64,000 nt of DNA from Hyphodiscus hymeniophilus (lineage: Eukaryota; Ascomycota; Leotiomycetes; Helotiales; Hyphodiscaceae). Location of the stretch: NCBI GenBank assembly GCA_016508695.1, contig VNKQ01000004.1, forward strand, positions 1,116,001 through 1,180,000. The letters run 5' to 3'. Below are positions 44,827 to 56,089 of the stretch, one piece after another. A program made the translations under genes and the position numbers. Within the stretch, counting starts at the first letter, position 1, and every line of letters starts with the position of its first letter. The notes under the pieces were generated by a model. That model had not been told where the DNA came from and made no database searches. It was given only the letters and a program-made list of their open reading frames with translations.

Positions 44827-47800
44827 ATGGCATCTGAAATGGCACAGTCTCGCCGCTCGGCTGCGTCATCCAAGAACAAGTCACAAGTTCAAGATGACTC
44901 GATCATGGGTGTAGGTCCCCTCTCCCAAATGCCAAGAACCAAGGACTGAGCCCAGCAGACCAATAACAGCAGCATCGTGTCGAAACGCAGCGTTGAACGC
45001 CTGTACCACTCCAAGGAATTGCAATTCTTTCGTTACTTTGTCAAAAAGCCACAGAGAAGATCTCCACTCATAAACCGGGGGTATTGGCTTCGAATGAAGG
45101 CGGTGGATCAAGTTGTCCGTCAGTTTCTGGAGCAAAGTTCTCCGAAACAAAAGGTTGTTATCAATTTGGGCTGTGGATAGTAAGTACAGGATCCCCAGAA
45201 AGTAATGTTGTACTTATAAACTTGCAGTGACCCACTTCCATGGCAGTCCATGGCCCGATACCCAGCTCATTGCAATGGTGTAAAGTTTATTGACATCGAC
45301 TACAAAGATCTGATGGTCAAGAAGAGAGATGCGGTTAGCTCGACCATGGAACTCGCTTCTTTCCTGTCAAATGTGGAATTTTCGGATGATAATGTGCTAC
45401 TTCGAAGTGATCAATACCTACAGCTAGGATGTGACCTACGGGATCTTAAACTTCTTGATGAAACACTAGCAAGTGTTGTGGACATAGAAAACAGCATCAT
45501 TTTATTAACTGCTGAAGTTTCCATTACTTACATGGATGTCGAGGCTGCAGATGCGTTGATAGAATGGACAGGGAGACTCCCTGATGGTATGACTTTTCCA
45601 TGCCGATAGAGCTTCTGCGCTGACGTGAACAGCTCGTTTTTGTCTTCTAGAACAGCTTCTCCCAAATGGTAAAGATCATCCTTTTGCCCGGACTATGATG
45701 GCACATTTCGCGAAACTGAATACTCCGCTGAGAGCAGTCCAAAAATATCCGACAACGACGGCACAGGAAGTACGCTTCAAAAACTTGGGGTGGGGCAAGG
45801 CTTCCGCTACCAATTTGTGGCGGTTATGGAATGATCCTAAGTTCTTAAGCCCACAAGAGCGTATGTCATTAGACGCCGTTGAGCCTTTTGATGAATGGGA
45901 GGAATTTGCGCTTTTTGGTTGTCATTACTTTCTGCTGGTGGCGGACACTTCGGAGACACCAAGCCAGGAGCCCACCAAGCCGGACAATCCCATTCCAGCC
46001 AAAATTCCAGACAAAGCACTTTGGTGCCGAGATGTCCATTTGGCTGTGAGGCTTGAGATGACATACTCGGAGAACCCAAAGCTTCAAGGTTGTCGAAGAT
46101 TTGGAGCTGCGTTGCCGCTTAGAGGTTCGATTCGGACACAGGACAGAGTTGGAGCCTTCGGGGGTATGGGACTGAACACCAGGGTGAACACTTATGACGT
46201 TTATTCCACGGATGTGACAGAAGACATGCACCAAAGCGATCGAGCGGCGTCTCCAATACCGTCAAGTCGGATGTGTCATACGATAACAGATCTTGGCGAT
46301 AGTGGAGCTCTACTCGTAGGCGGAAGAACGTCGCCAGACTGTGCTCTGGCGGATTGCTGGCTGTACCACAAGTGGCTCGACGTATGGGAAAGGGTTGATG
46401 ACCTTCCTCATCCCCAGTATCGCCACGGGGCTGTGAATTTGGGCCAAGGTCATGTTTTGATTGCCCCTGGCAGGACTACCTCACAGACTATGAGCCCAGC
46501 TTTTTGGCTATGGAGTAGAACCCTGGGGTGGGTCAAATGCATTCAAGGTTCTGGTGAGAATCTAAGACCTTCTTACGGCAACACATTCATGGTCTACGAG
46601 CAATTAAACAATGAGACAAATTCAAGACATGGCCTTCTAGCGGGTGGTATGTCGAAAGATGGGATTTTGTTGGAAGATACATGGGAGTGGGAGTTGCGTA
46701 ACATGTCGAGCCAGGTAAGTCGATTACACGAGGACCATTTCCTCAGATTTCTTTGGAAACCCTTGTAAATCTCAGTGCCAGGAACCGGTGATTACATTCA
46801 AGCGAGCTGCCGCGGACACTCAAAAGCCCGAGCCACGATCGAATATTGCTCGTTTTGGTGCGAATGTCGTCAACCATCAAGACCAGACATGGGTTGTTGG
46901 CGGCATAATCAAGAACGAACTCCTGGATGAGTCGAGCGCAGTTGTTGCGGTTGACAGTCAGGCTCGGGTTTCTAGGGCCTTCATATGCAGAAGTCCTGCT
47001 TCTATACCCCAACCGCTGCTGGTCGGATCATCATCAGTGTCCATTGGGGAGTCGCTGCTCGTGATAGGCGGCTCAGCAGTCTGCTTTTCCTTTGGCACGT
47101 CCTGGAATAAAGGTTGCTACAGCCTCCGAGTATTAGACAGTACCGGTAAGGGTGGATCGCAGAGCTCAATCAAGGCTCCCAAAGTCTGGAGCTTCATGCA
47201 TACCGCAGCTATTTCAAAGGCAAGTGGGCTCCCCGCGGGAATTCCGCCTTCAATGTCACCAAAACCCATGATCAGTGTGCCAAGGGTGAAAGTCGGGTCT
47301 GCGGGTGATTTTGAGGAAATCCTTCGTTTGGCGAAGCCCGTTATCCTCGAGAGTCTAGACCTTGGCCCATGCACTCATCTTTGGACATCGGACTATCTCA
47401 AGGCGAATGTTGGAAGCAATCGTGAGGTAAGTGAGCTAGTCAAAACTTTATCTAACGCGGTTCTGACACCAATAGGTAATTGTTCATGAGGCAAAGACGC
47501 AACATATGGATTTTCAGTCAAAGAATTTTGTGTACTCCACGAAATCATTTGGAGAACTCATAGACTGTATTGACGAGGGAGGAAAGCTCTACTTGAGATC
47601 TTTGTCTGCAGAGAAGCCCACAGAGCTCCCTGCTGACATTTCGAGAGACTTCCCTACTATCTCCAACGACTTTCAACTACCCCCTGAACTAGCCCTTGTC
47701 AGAGATAATCGTCACAGTTGTCCTCTCCGTATTTCGGGACCAGTCATTATGTGGCTTCATTACGATGTGAGACAAATTGCTGGTAACATATTCTCTGCTT

Positions 47801-48254
47801 ACATTTACAGGTCATGGCCAACGTGCTATGCCAAATCAGGGGCTTCAAACGACTTCTCCTTTTCCCACCTACGGATGTAAAGTATCTGGGATTCGAGGCT
47901 GGCGCCTCAAGCTCCAGCACCAATTTCTTCGACAAGCACAACCCAATCCCCAGCAACGCCCATCCGCATGAAGTGTTGCTTGACCCAGGAGAGGTACTTT
48001 TCTTGCCTCCGCTCTGGCTTCACACTGCATGTCCATCATCCGGCGTGAGCGTTGCCGTCAATGTGTTCTTCCGTAATCTACAGTCGGGTTATGCAGCAGG
48101 GAAGGATGTCTACGGAAACAGAGATTTGCAAGCATATGCCAAGGGGAGAGTAGACATTGCCAAGATCATCAAGTCGTTTGATAGTCTGCCTGCTGACGTT
48201 CGCGGATTTTACCTGCAAAGACTTGCCAAAGAGTTTGAAGTCAAGGCCAGCTGA
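44827..48254 (+). CDS. PPM2: tRNA wybutosine-synthesising protein 4 (methyltransferase, Kelch, JmjC)
   Basis: Seven exons: 44827..44910, 44959..45179, 45228..45586, 45633..46714, 46776..47426, 47476..47766 and 47811..48254, giving 1043 residues. The N-terminal third is a leucine carboxyl methyltransferase-type domain (RGYWLRMKAVD, VINLGCGYDPLPW, FIDIDYKDLM). The middle is a Kelch-type propeller (LLVGGRTSPDCALADCWLY, LLAGGMSKDGILLEDTW, VVGGIIKNELLDE). The C-terminus is a cupin/JmjC domain (VIMWLHYDVMANVLCQIRG, LLFPPTDV, EVLFLPPLWLHTACP). Ppm2/TYW4 does the final methylation and methoxycarbonylation in wybutosine formation at position 37 of tRNA-Phe. All joins keep the frame. It uses S-adenosylmethionine, as does the Pet8 route far upstream. 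Confidence 0.94.
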
Positions 48255-48852
48255 ACAAATAAACCACAAGCTAAGCATACAAACCATCTTTTGTTGCACG
48301 TCTGACGGATGGCCGGCGCGATCATGTTCGAAAGCCGTATCGATGAAAGTCGTATGTGAAAGGAGTTGGATATTCTCGAGAATCATGCTCAAATCAGGAG
48401 CGTTTGAGCAGGTCACATGCAGGAACTCCAAGATATGCCGAAGTTCACCCTTCATGCTCTGTCATGTATTCTGAGAACATATACTTCTTGACCGGTGTCA
48501 ACTCCGCAACAATGGTAGGAGCTGATGATAATCCGACGCAGTCGCAGGGTTTGCGGGCCGTCTGGCTAAATCTCGGGAAATCTATTGAGCGACGGCCAAA
48601 AAGTGTGAGCAGTTCGAATAGACGTTCCCCGCTCCCGAGCCATGTCAGGCTTGTCGTTGGCCCGGATGCCTCCGCGGTTGGAAAATGGATCCCGCTTGAA
48701 AATTCAAGCAATTCGTCAAAGCTAACAACATAGATTTGCTAATTATTTACGGCACATGATCCGTGCTCAGTCTTCACCTTCATTCTATTTATCAATCTAC
48801 TGGTTTCCTCAATGAAGCCACAGTCCCGCAACTCCATTACTTCTCCTTCGCT
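48255..48852. other. Intergenic region with coding-like minus-strand fragments
   Basis: Two minus frames (48445-48733 and 48258-48455) read like protein but are in different frames. The first ends EYMTEHEG-stop; the second opens MKGELRHILEFLHV. I could not join them with a normal intron. They may be a relic, an undetected gene, or chance. Confidence 0.35.
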
Positions 48853-50521
48853 ATGGAACAAGAAAAGCAGTATGATGTCCGTGGTGGAGAAATACCTAAA
48901 CACGGCATCACTTCTTCGCTTGCTGATACAAACGAGATCATGAGTGGGGGAGTCATGAAAGAGCCCCAAGAACGCCACGAAGAGGAGACTCCAGAGCTAG
49001 AGATATGGAACAAACCAAGGATAAATATGTACCGCTATTTTGCGACAATTTACACTTTCATAATCATGGGAATGAATGATGCAGCATATGGAGTGAGTTT
49101 GGACCTCTGATCATGGCTCTGACAAACCCATACTGACACTTCCAAGGCATTGATCCCATATCTTGAAACATATTACGATGTCACGTATACTGTCATCTCG
49201 CTGGTCTTCTTGGCTCCGTTCGTAGGCTACAGTGTAGCTGCAGTCTTGAACAACAAAATTCATATGCGATGGGGTCAACGAGGTGTGGCTGTGATTGCAC
49301 CTTGTTGCAAAATCGTCGCATACGTTGTCACTTGCGTTCATCCTCCTTATCCGGTCCTTCCAGTCATCTTGATAGTCGCTGGATTTGGAAATGGATTGGA
49401 GGATGGAGGATGGAACGCCTGGATTGGTAACATGCAAAATGCAAATGAGATGTTAGGCTTCTTGCATGGAGCATACGGATTAGGCGCTACACTCAGTCCC
49501 TGTAAGTGCAATGATATCTTCGAAGTCACAATCATCGGTGCTTGTATAGCAGTCCATTCTAGTTTAGCAAATGACCCCACACGTTGCATTATTAGCATGC
49601 TTGCATCCGAGCAGGCTTTATGGTGAAGCTAATGAATTATGCTATTCTAGTAATTGCGACTGCTATGGTCACCAAAGGAAACCTACCTTGGTACAACTTT
49701 TATTATCTAATGGTAAACCCCAATTTCAAGCTAATGAGCCATTCATTCCTTTCTCTGCTTTCCTCTCAACTGCAACCATCTTACATAGATATCCTTTAAC
49801 TCTCCACCAGGTTGGCCTCGCAGTCCTCGAACTCACCATCTGCATTTCCGCTTTCCGCAAAGCAACCGGTGCAGTCCATCGAGCCAAAAGCCCCGTAACC
49901 CAGAACAACCCCGACAACTCACGCACCACAGAAGCGCTGAAGAACCCGATAACCTGGATCTGCGCCTTCTTTCTTCTCTGCTACGTGGGTGTTGAAGTCT
50001 CTCTTGGGGGTTGGCTGGTAACTTTCATGCTTCGAGTGCGACACGGCGAGGAGTTCGCTTCGGGTCTGGTCGTGATGGGCTTCTGGCTCGGCATTACGTT
50101 TGGTCGAGTCGTCCTCGGGTTTGTGACGGGGAAAATTGGGGAGAAGCTTGCGATTGCGGGGTATTTGCTGATTTGTATGGGGCTGGAATTATGCTTCTGG
50201 CTCATCCCTAACTTCGTTGCGAGCGCAGTATTTGCGGGTTGGTTGGGTTTCTTTCTTGGCCCACTGTTCCCTGCTGCCATCGTGGTAGCGACGAAATTGT
50301 TGCCGAGTAGGTTACACGTCTCTGCGATTGGATTCGCGGCCGCGTTTGGAGGTGGCGGTGCCGCCGTATTACCGTTTGCTGTTGGGGCAATTGCACAGGC
50401 CAAGGGCGTATGGGTCCTGCAGCCTATTGTGTTAGCACTTCTAGTATTGATTCTGGCACTGTGGTGTATTCTCCCTGGAGGTAAGCCCTTTTTCTTATTG
50501 ACGCGCTATTTCCCTGCCTGA
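48853..50521 (+). CDS. Major facilitator superfamily transporter
   Basis: Exons are 48853..49092, 49147..49501, 49651..49712 and 49811..50521, giving 455 residues. A hydrophilic 60-residue N-terminus (MEQEKQYDVRGGEI) precedes about 12 hydrophobic segments. Examples are FATIYTFIIMGMNDAAYG, VAGFGNGLEDGGWNAWIGNM, FLHGAYGLGATLSP and LGFFLGPLFPAAIVVATKLLP. The pattern fits fungal MFS proteins of the Bsc6/fucose-permease-like group. The substrate is unknown. The third exon is 62 nt and restores the frame between two blocks with family sequence. The 3' end is uncertain: a GTAAGC donor at 50481 could splice to 50525 and end at 50679 instead. The gene lies downstream of PPM2 in the same direction, but the two are unrelated in function. 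Confidence 0.85.
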
Positions 50522-51551
50522 TAGCTCCGAGCGGAGCAACTGAGGGGCTGAGTCCTAGATACAAGTCCTCGGCGAGCTGGTTTGCTCCTGAGACAGCCCC
50601 CAAACACAAAACTTTCTCAAGATTTCAGCAAGTATACATATTAATCAAGTTATTCAGGATTCCAAAAGCAGGGTCTTGAGAACTCAAGGAAGCAGAGAGA
50701 AAATGGAGGTGAGACCAGGGCGGAGGAGGGCCGAGAATACTTGGCGAGAGGACGAGTGGCCAGATTGAGGAGGAAAATGGGGATTCCATAGGGTGCGGCC
50801 TGAAACGGTGTGTTCTAACGCATGGTCTGGCGTAACAAATGTGATCTTCTCGCACACGGGTGCCAGAAGGGATGAACCCGGGAAGTGAGTCCCTGGCGGG
50901 ATCAACAGGACATGATCGAACAAGTTCCAACTTGACTAAGATCCGAGTCAATCCAGAACTTGAAGAAATTTAAAGCGATTAGGATAGGTACAGTTGCGAC
51001 ATGATTAAAAGATGTATTTGGTCCTGCTCGATCAACATGTTGGCCCGATACGTCACTTGGGCTGGAATAGAACGCCTGTTTAAAGGAAGAGAAAAATATA
51101 AAGCAGGGCATTGCTTAAATCTCACTTTCCACTCAACATCAAATGCTGGATACAAATAAACATCCAGGGCCCATAATCACCGTCGTTTCATTCGTCTTAA
51201 AGATTGTCCAAGCCTATGTATAAAATCCATCATCATAATGTCAAACCCACATCCTAAAAATGCTCTTTTCGGCGCCAAAGAGCCTGCTGTCCGCAAGCCA
51301 ACGCACGCCAGTCCAAGTCGTCTCCAAGTCCATCCATATACATATCCAAAACATCTCAATGCTTCAAGTTGAAGCTGTCAAAATTGGAACAATGCCAACA
51401 AGACTGTGACACAAGAAGCCGCCGACTGCCCGAGCCGAATCGACGCACCAACGCCCCTTAAAAATTATCGCTTAAATAAAGAATGTGGTATAAGATCCGG
51501 CGTCCGAAAAATCATAAATCATATCTCATCTCACTTCAACTTGCCTTCATA
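50522..51551. other. 1 kb convergent intergenic region, no feature seen
   Basis: 3' ends of the MFS gene (or its alternative last exon to 50679) and PPS1 face each other. Short frames only. Confidence 0.5.
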
Positions 51552-53718
51552 TCATCTGGCATATGGTTTGTTCATAGCTGCGATCTCCCTGGAGATCTCC
51601 GGCCACTCCAATTCTCTCCTAAACTTCCCGTCACTGTTCCTCTCGGCCTGCAGCTTCTCCTCCCACTTCAACAATTCGTAAGAGAAGCGGAGATGAGGTT
51701 GGATAATAACGTTCAAGCGGCGTGCTCGGACGAAGCAATAGGCGCGAGGGAAAGAAAGACCGGTTGTACGCATTATTTCGGCAATGCAGATTGTTGCTGA
51801 GCGGGAGACGCCAACGCGGCAGTGAACGAGTGTCGCTGTTCCTCTTGCTTTCCCACGGTCTACGATACTCGTCAGTTTTATGCGAAAAGGAAGCGTTGGG
51901 AGGAGACGTACCAATGAAATCTAGACAGCGGTCGAACTCGTCTGTCAATGGATCAACACCATTATCTTGCACTCGCTGGACCACCATTACGTTATCAACA
52001 CCCCATTTCTCCATCTCTCCCTCCTTCCAGGTGGCGGTTTCTCCTACGCTGAGAATCTGGTTGATTCCCATTTCTCGTAACAAGTCGGGGTTATTTGCAT
52101 GTCCTAGATTCCCCAAGTACATATAATCGACAACCCTGCTGGGTAGAGAGCCATCCATATTCTTGATCCATTCTGGTTCTTCTTTTGCGAGTTCGGTGAT
52201 CTCGGAGAGGGACTTGTCATTATGAACTGGGGATTCAGAAAGAAGACGTGGAGCGATTGATGTGAGAAGTGCTACATCTGAAGGGTAAGCGAAGAAATTG
52301 CGGCCTTGGGAAGTGTGAAGCTTGAGCCATGCTGTTGGGACTGCAAGGCCCGTTGCGTAGGTGAAGTAGGAGAGAGCAAGGAGGGTGGATTCCGTGTACC
52401 CGTCTGTGCAGTGGATCAAAATCTTCCGTTCTGGGATCTTAGAGGGAGGCGGTGACGAGTATGGCATGGGAGAATCTCCTTCCGCGTCTGGCTCTTGACT
52501 AGGCATGGATGCAGGTAATATGCCGTGCGACAGGTTATATAACCACTTGCAAGTTTCCAAAATTCCATCCGCTTCGGCGTGAGACCAAGTTGGTGGCATG
52601 ATGCTTCCTGACGAGGGGAATTCGAGATATGTAGGATCGGCAGCATCATCTGTTCCTTCTGCAATTGCTTGCAAATTCTGAGGGTTTAGTCGTCCAAGAT
52701 CGCTACATTCGATAAGGATATCAAACTGCTCGTCGCCTCCAAGTGAATCTGGATCTATGGCCGGATCGGGGGTAGGCCCGAGCCAGACGTTGTGGTCTAT
52801 CTCTGAAGCCTTTGTCATCGTGCACATCTCGACCCTTTCTTGATGGAAGAAATCCATGACCTGGCCAGTCATATTCGCCCTCGAGTCCGTACACACGATG
52901 TCCGGGTAATTTCTTTCGAAAACGCTGAACGGAGTTATGCACGCAAACGTATTAAAGCGAGGAAGCTCGTGCCCCTTCTCCTCATGCGTCTCTCTCCAAG
53001 ATTGCTGCGCTGCAGCGACATCTTTTGCCAGTTTCAAAACCTCGACCTCATCGTCTCCATAAACAATGACATCAGAAACCATGGCGGACTTTGCGGCCTG
53101 TATTTGAAAGTTCCGTACAGAGAAACCTTCCCTTGGATCTACTTCTCTAAAGACAGAGCTGCTTCCCACTTGTAATAAAAATTCATCCTGGGCGAGTGCC
53201 CCCTTGAGTCTACAACAGCTCAGATCCCCACCTGCTTTAACGATTGTGATGCCTCGCAAGCACTTTGGAGTCTTTCGTAGATTTCGCCTCCGCGCAATGA
53301 AAAAGGCTTGCTGGATATGATTGCAAGGATGGAGGCCATGGAACCAAGGGAAGACCTGTGAGGGGTCTGGCAAGGGTTGTCTTGCAATATGATCTAACGC
53401 CGCTGCTACTCCTGCTGCATCAATCTCGTAGACAGTTGACGGTCCCAATGAACGGGGCCTGTACTTATCGGGAGGGTAGAGAAGAGATCGTGAAGGTAGT
53501 GAGAGTTCTTTCGAGGGAGGGGATTGGGGAGGGGTATCGGGCTTCTCGGCCGGTGCTGGTCCAGGCGGGCAGACTGGCAGATGCTTGTTCGGGATAGGGA
53601 CCGGACATGCTGCAGAGGTATTGATGCTGTCGAGACTGAGAGTAGGCGTCAAGGGATGTGGAGAGGATGATCGTGTATGGCCCGAAGGTATGAGACGAGG
53701 CAGTGTTATGGTAGCCAT
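51552..53718 (-). CDS. PPS1: Dual-specificity protein phosphatase Pps1
   Basis: Exons on the minus strand are 51912..53718 and 51552..51859, giving 704 residues. The start at 53718 (MATITLPRLIPSGH) is the first in-frame ATG. The C-terminal domain is a dual-specificity phosphatase with P-loop VHCRVGVSRSA (CX5R; Cys and Arg both present), general-acid segment VQDNGVDPLTDEFDRC and DYMYLGNLGHANN. A preceding half (about 270-480) resembles an inactive phosphatase-like module (ILIHCTDGYTESTLL, ending CTDGYTES, so Ser replaces the usual Arg). The N-terminus is Pro-rich. In yeast Pps1 acts on Tyr/Ser/Thr phosphates and influences DNA synthesis and the cell cycle. The intron falls just before the catalytic loop. 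Confidence 0.94.
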
Positions 53719-56089
53719 ATCAAGCAATGATGGAGCGACAGCAAGAGGTGCGTCGGCAAAGCCTCAATAAGTATCCTCGCAGACCATGGAGACGGAGATT
53801 TCTCGAGGAATGTAGAATCGTGCGATCGGTTGGGGGGGGGGCTGAATGGTTGGAGATAAGGATGTTTCTTTGCGAGTTTGCGGGGGGGGATGCAGGTGGC
53901 TCGTAGTTATTGGGAAGCAACAGTGAGATCTAGAAGAAGACTGAAGCTGTGGTCAGTCAATCAGTCAACCAGTCGGTCGACAGTAGAGCATCAAAGAGGA
54001 TAGTGGAAGAAAAGCCTGGGACGTACATGTTGAGAATATATTGGCGAGTTGCATATGAGACAAGTGAGGTGAGGCGGCGCCCCGTCCTCTGAGATAGTAG
54101 ATAGGCAAGGGAGAGAGCAAGCAAACAATGCACAATGCAGCCTTATCGCAATGATAAGCGGCCGCCCGTGGAGCTGTCGGTAGGAGACGTATGCTGGGGA
54201 CTGATTGGGGGATCAGAAGAGGATGGAAGGAAGAATGATTTATAAGTGAACAGGAGATATAATGAATAGAGAAGAAGAGCCAGAGCAGGAGAAGGAGCAG
54301 AAACAGAGAGGAGGAGGAAGCAGAGGGTTGGTTTTCTTCTTTCTTCCCTTCCCCTCCCTCTTTGGTTGGTTCTCCTCAAGTATCCCTACCTTCGTACATA
54401 CCAAGCACAAGCACAAGCCGTTGTGCGGCCTGCAGAGTGGTGGTAAGGTAAGGTAGATAGATGCAGATGCTTCTTCCTCCTCCTCCTCCTCCATCTCCTC
54501 GCTTGCTGGGATCCCCCAGCGTCTGTGCCCTATGAGCAGCACCGTTCGAGCGGGCTAAAGGAGCCAAGCTCAAGCCCCAAGCCCAACGTAGTCCAAGCAC
54601 AGGCATCCACTGCAAGCCCTCCAGACTGGTGCCAGTTAGTGCAGCCATTCAGCGCAGAGTGGCGCTCTATCTCAACCAATCATGGCAGGAGTTGTGATCC
54701 ACCTGAGACAGGCACCCGCTGAGTGGCTCAGCAGCTCCCACACTAGACTGTATCTGGGATGGCTCTATCTGGGGGGGCAAGCATGCGGAAACGGAATTCT
54801 CTCCACAAGAAAACGAAGGAGAGAAAGACGTCAATAATCAGCTTATCTATTTGCAAACAAGAGATTACCGTAATATGTATGCGATGAAGCACCTACTAAT
54901 TACATATTACCATATGCTTTTTCAGCTTCTTCTTCTTCTGAAGGCGGATGTCAATGTGACTAGTATATCCTCGATTCTTCCTGTTCCATCCCATCCCATC
55001 TACTCTTCCCAACGACGAAAATACAGTATTGCAAATCCCCAGATGCATTCGACCGTCCACACCCCTCTCCTCCTCTTGCATGCCGTGCCGTTTCGAACAG
55101 TGTCCAGCCCCGGCCCCCCGCCCACTAGTCCCTAGCTACCTACCCTATCTACCTCACTCACCCTTAGTAGCTACCGAAGAGCAAAAGAGCACGGGTGTAA
55201 TGGTCTACGGTGTAGAGCACTGATCCCCCGCTTTAGCCTTTCTATTGATAGAGCCTCTATTGGTAGACCCGAGACGACATAGAAACGTGAACTACTTCAT
55301 CTGAGAGATCTGGAAAATCAAGCTATATTGAGCATCATGAGTGGCCGAATCATAAGCCGTGAATCATGTGTCGGGATGGATAGATAAATAAATACCTTAC
55401 CATTGGCGTTATTTACAATTGGGCCTCTTCGCCCCAAAAGCCGATCACCGTTTAGCAACTGGGGGGGATCTGAAGGCCGCCGATTCCGATCCCCTGAACG
55501 ATGTTAACCTTTCAGATCTGGGCATTGACTCTTCTGTTCGCTCACCTAATCAATCCAAAAGGCCAAGTTTCCCCAATTTCCGAGGGTTTTGTCAGAGTCG
55601 ATCGAAGGAAAACAGGGAACTTTTGCAGAAAACACACGCACGCAGATACTGGAGACGGTCACGAAGACCACGAGCTTGTCCTCTCTTTTTGAGACACCCA
55701 CGGTGCATCGAGTCGAGGAGCAAGTAGATGACATTTTGAGTTTCAAAGCGGTGATAGTTGCTCTTTTGGTAGATGTTCGATCGGGAGCTTGCCTTGCGAA
55801 AGTGATCTCGAAGTGAATTGTCCAGATTTGAGCCAATTTGCGGGCCTTCAAATGGTCCCTTCTTGATACAGTTGTCGCCCTCTATCGCTCGAACGATTCT
55901 ATAGAGTTAAGTGGCCGGTGTGTCACCTCTGTAAACATTCGGATATTGAACAGGGCAGGAAGCAAGACGCCTCATTTCATTTGACATTTCCAAATATGAC
56001 AAATTACCTCTCATACTTTTGCATCTACAAACACCATGAGCCATGCCACTTCCATATAACTCCATTCAAGCCCAAAATGGAATCACTAC
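53719..56089. other. 2.4 kb intergenic region, PPS1 promoter side
   Basis: Two G runs (53832-53841 and 53882-53889) and a purine/pyrimidine-biased stretch with a short CTC microsatellite (54477-54496) lie here. Frames around 54143-55851 overlap on both strands without coding character. The region next to 53718 is the likely PPS1 promoter and leader. Confidence 0.5.
54477..54496. repeat. CTC trinucleotide microsatellite
   Basis: Six tandem CTC/CCT units with an imperfect extension on each side, in noncoding DNA upstream of PPS1. Confidence 0.75.
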
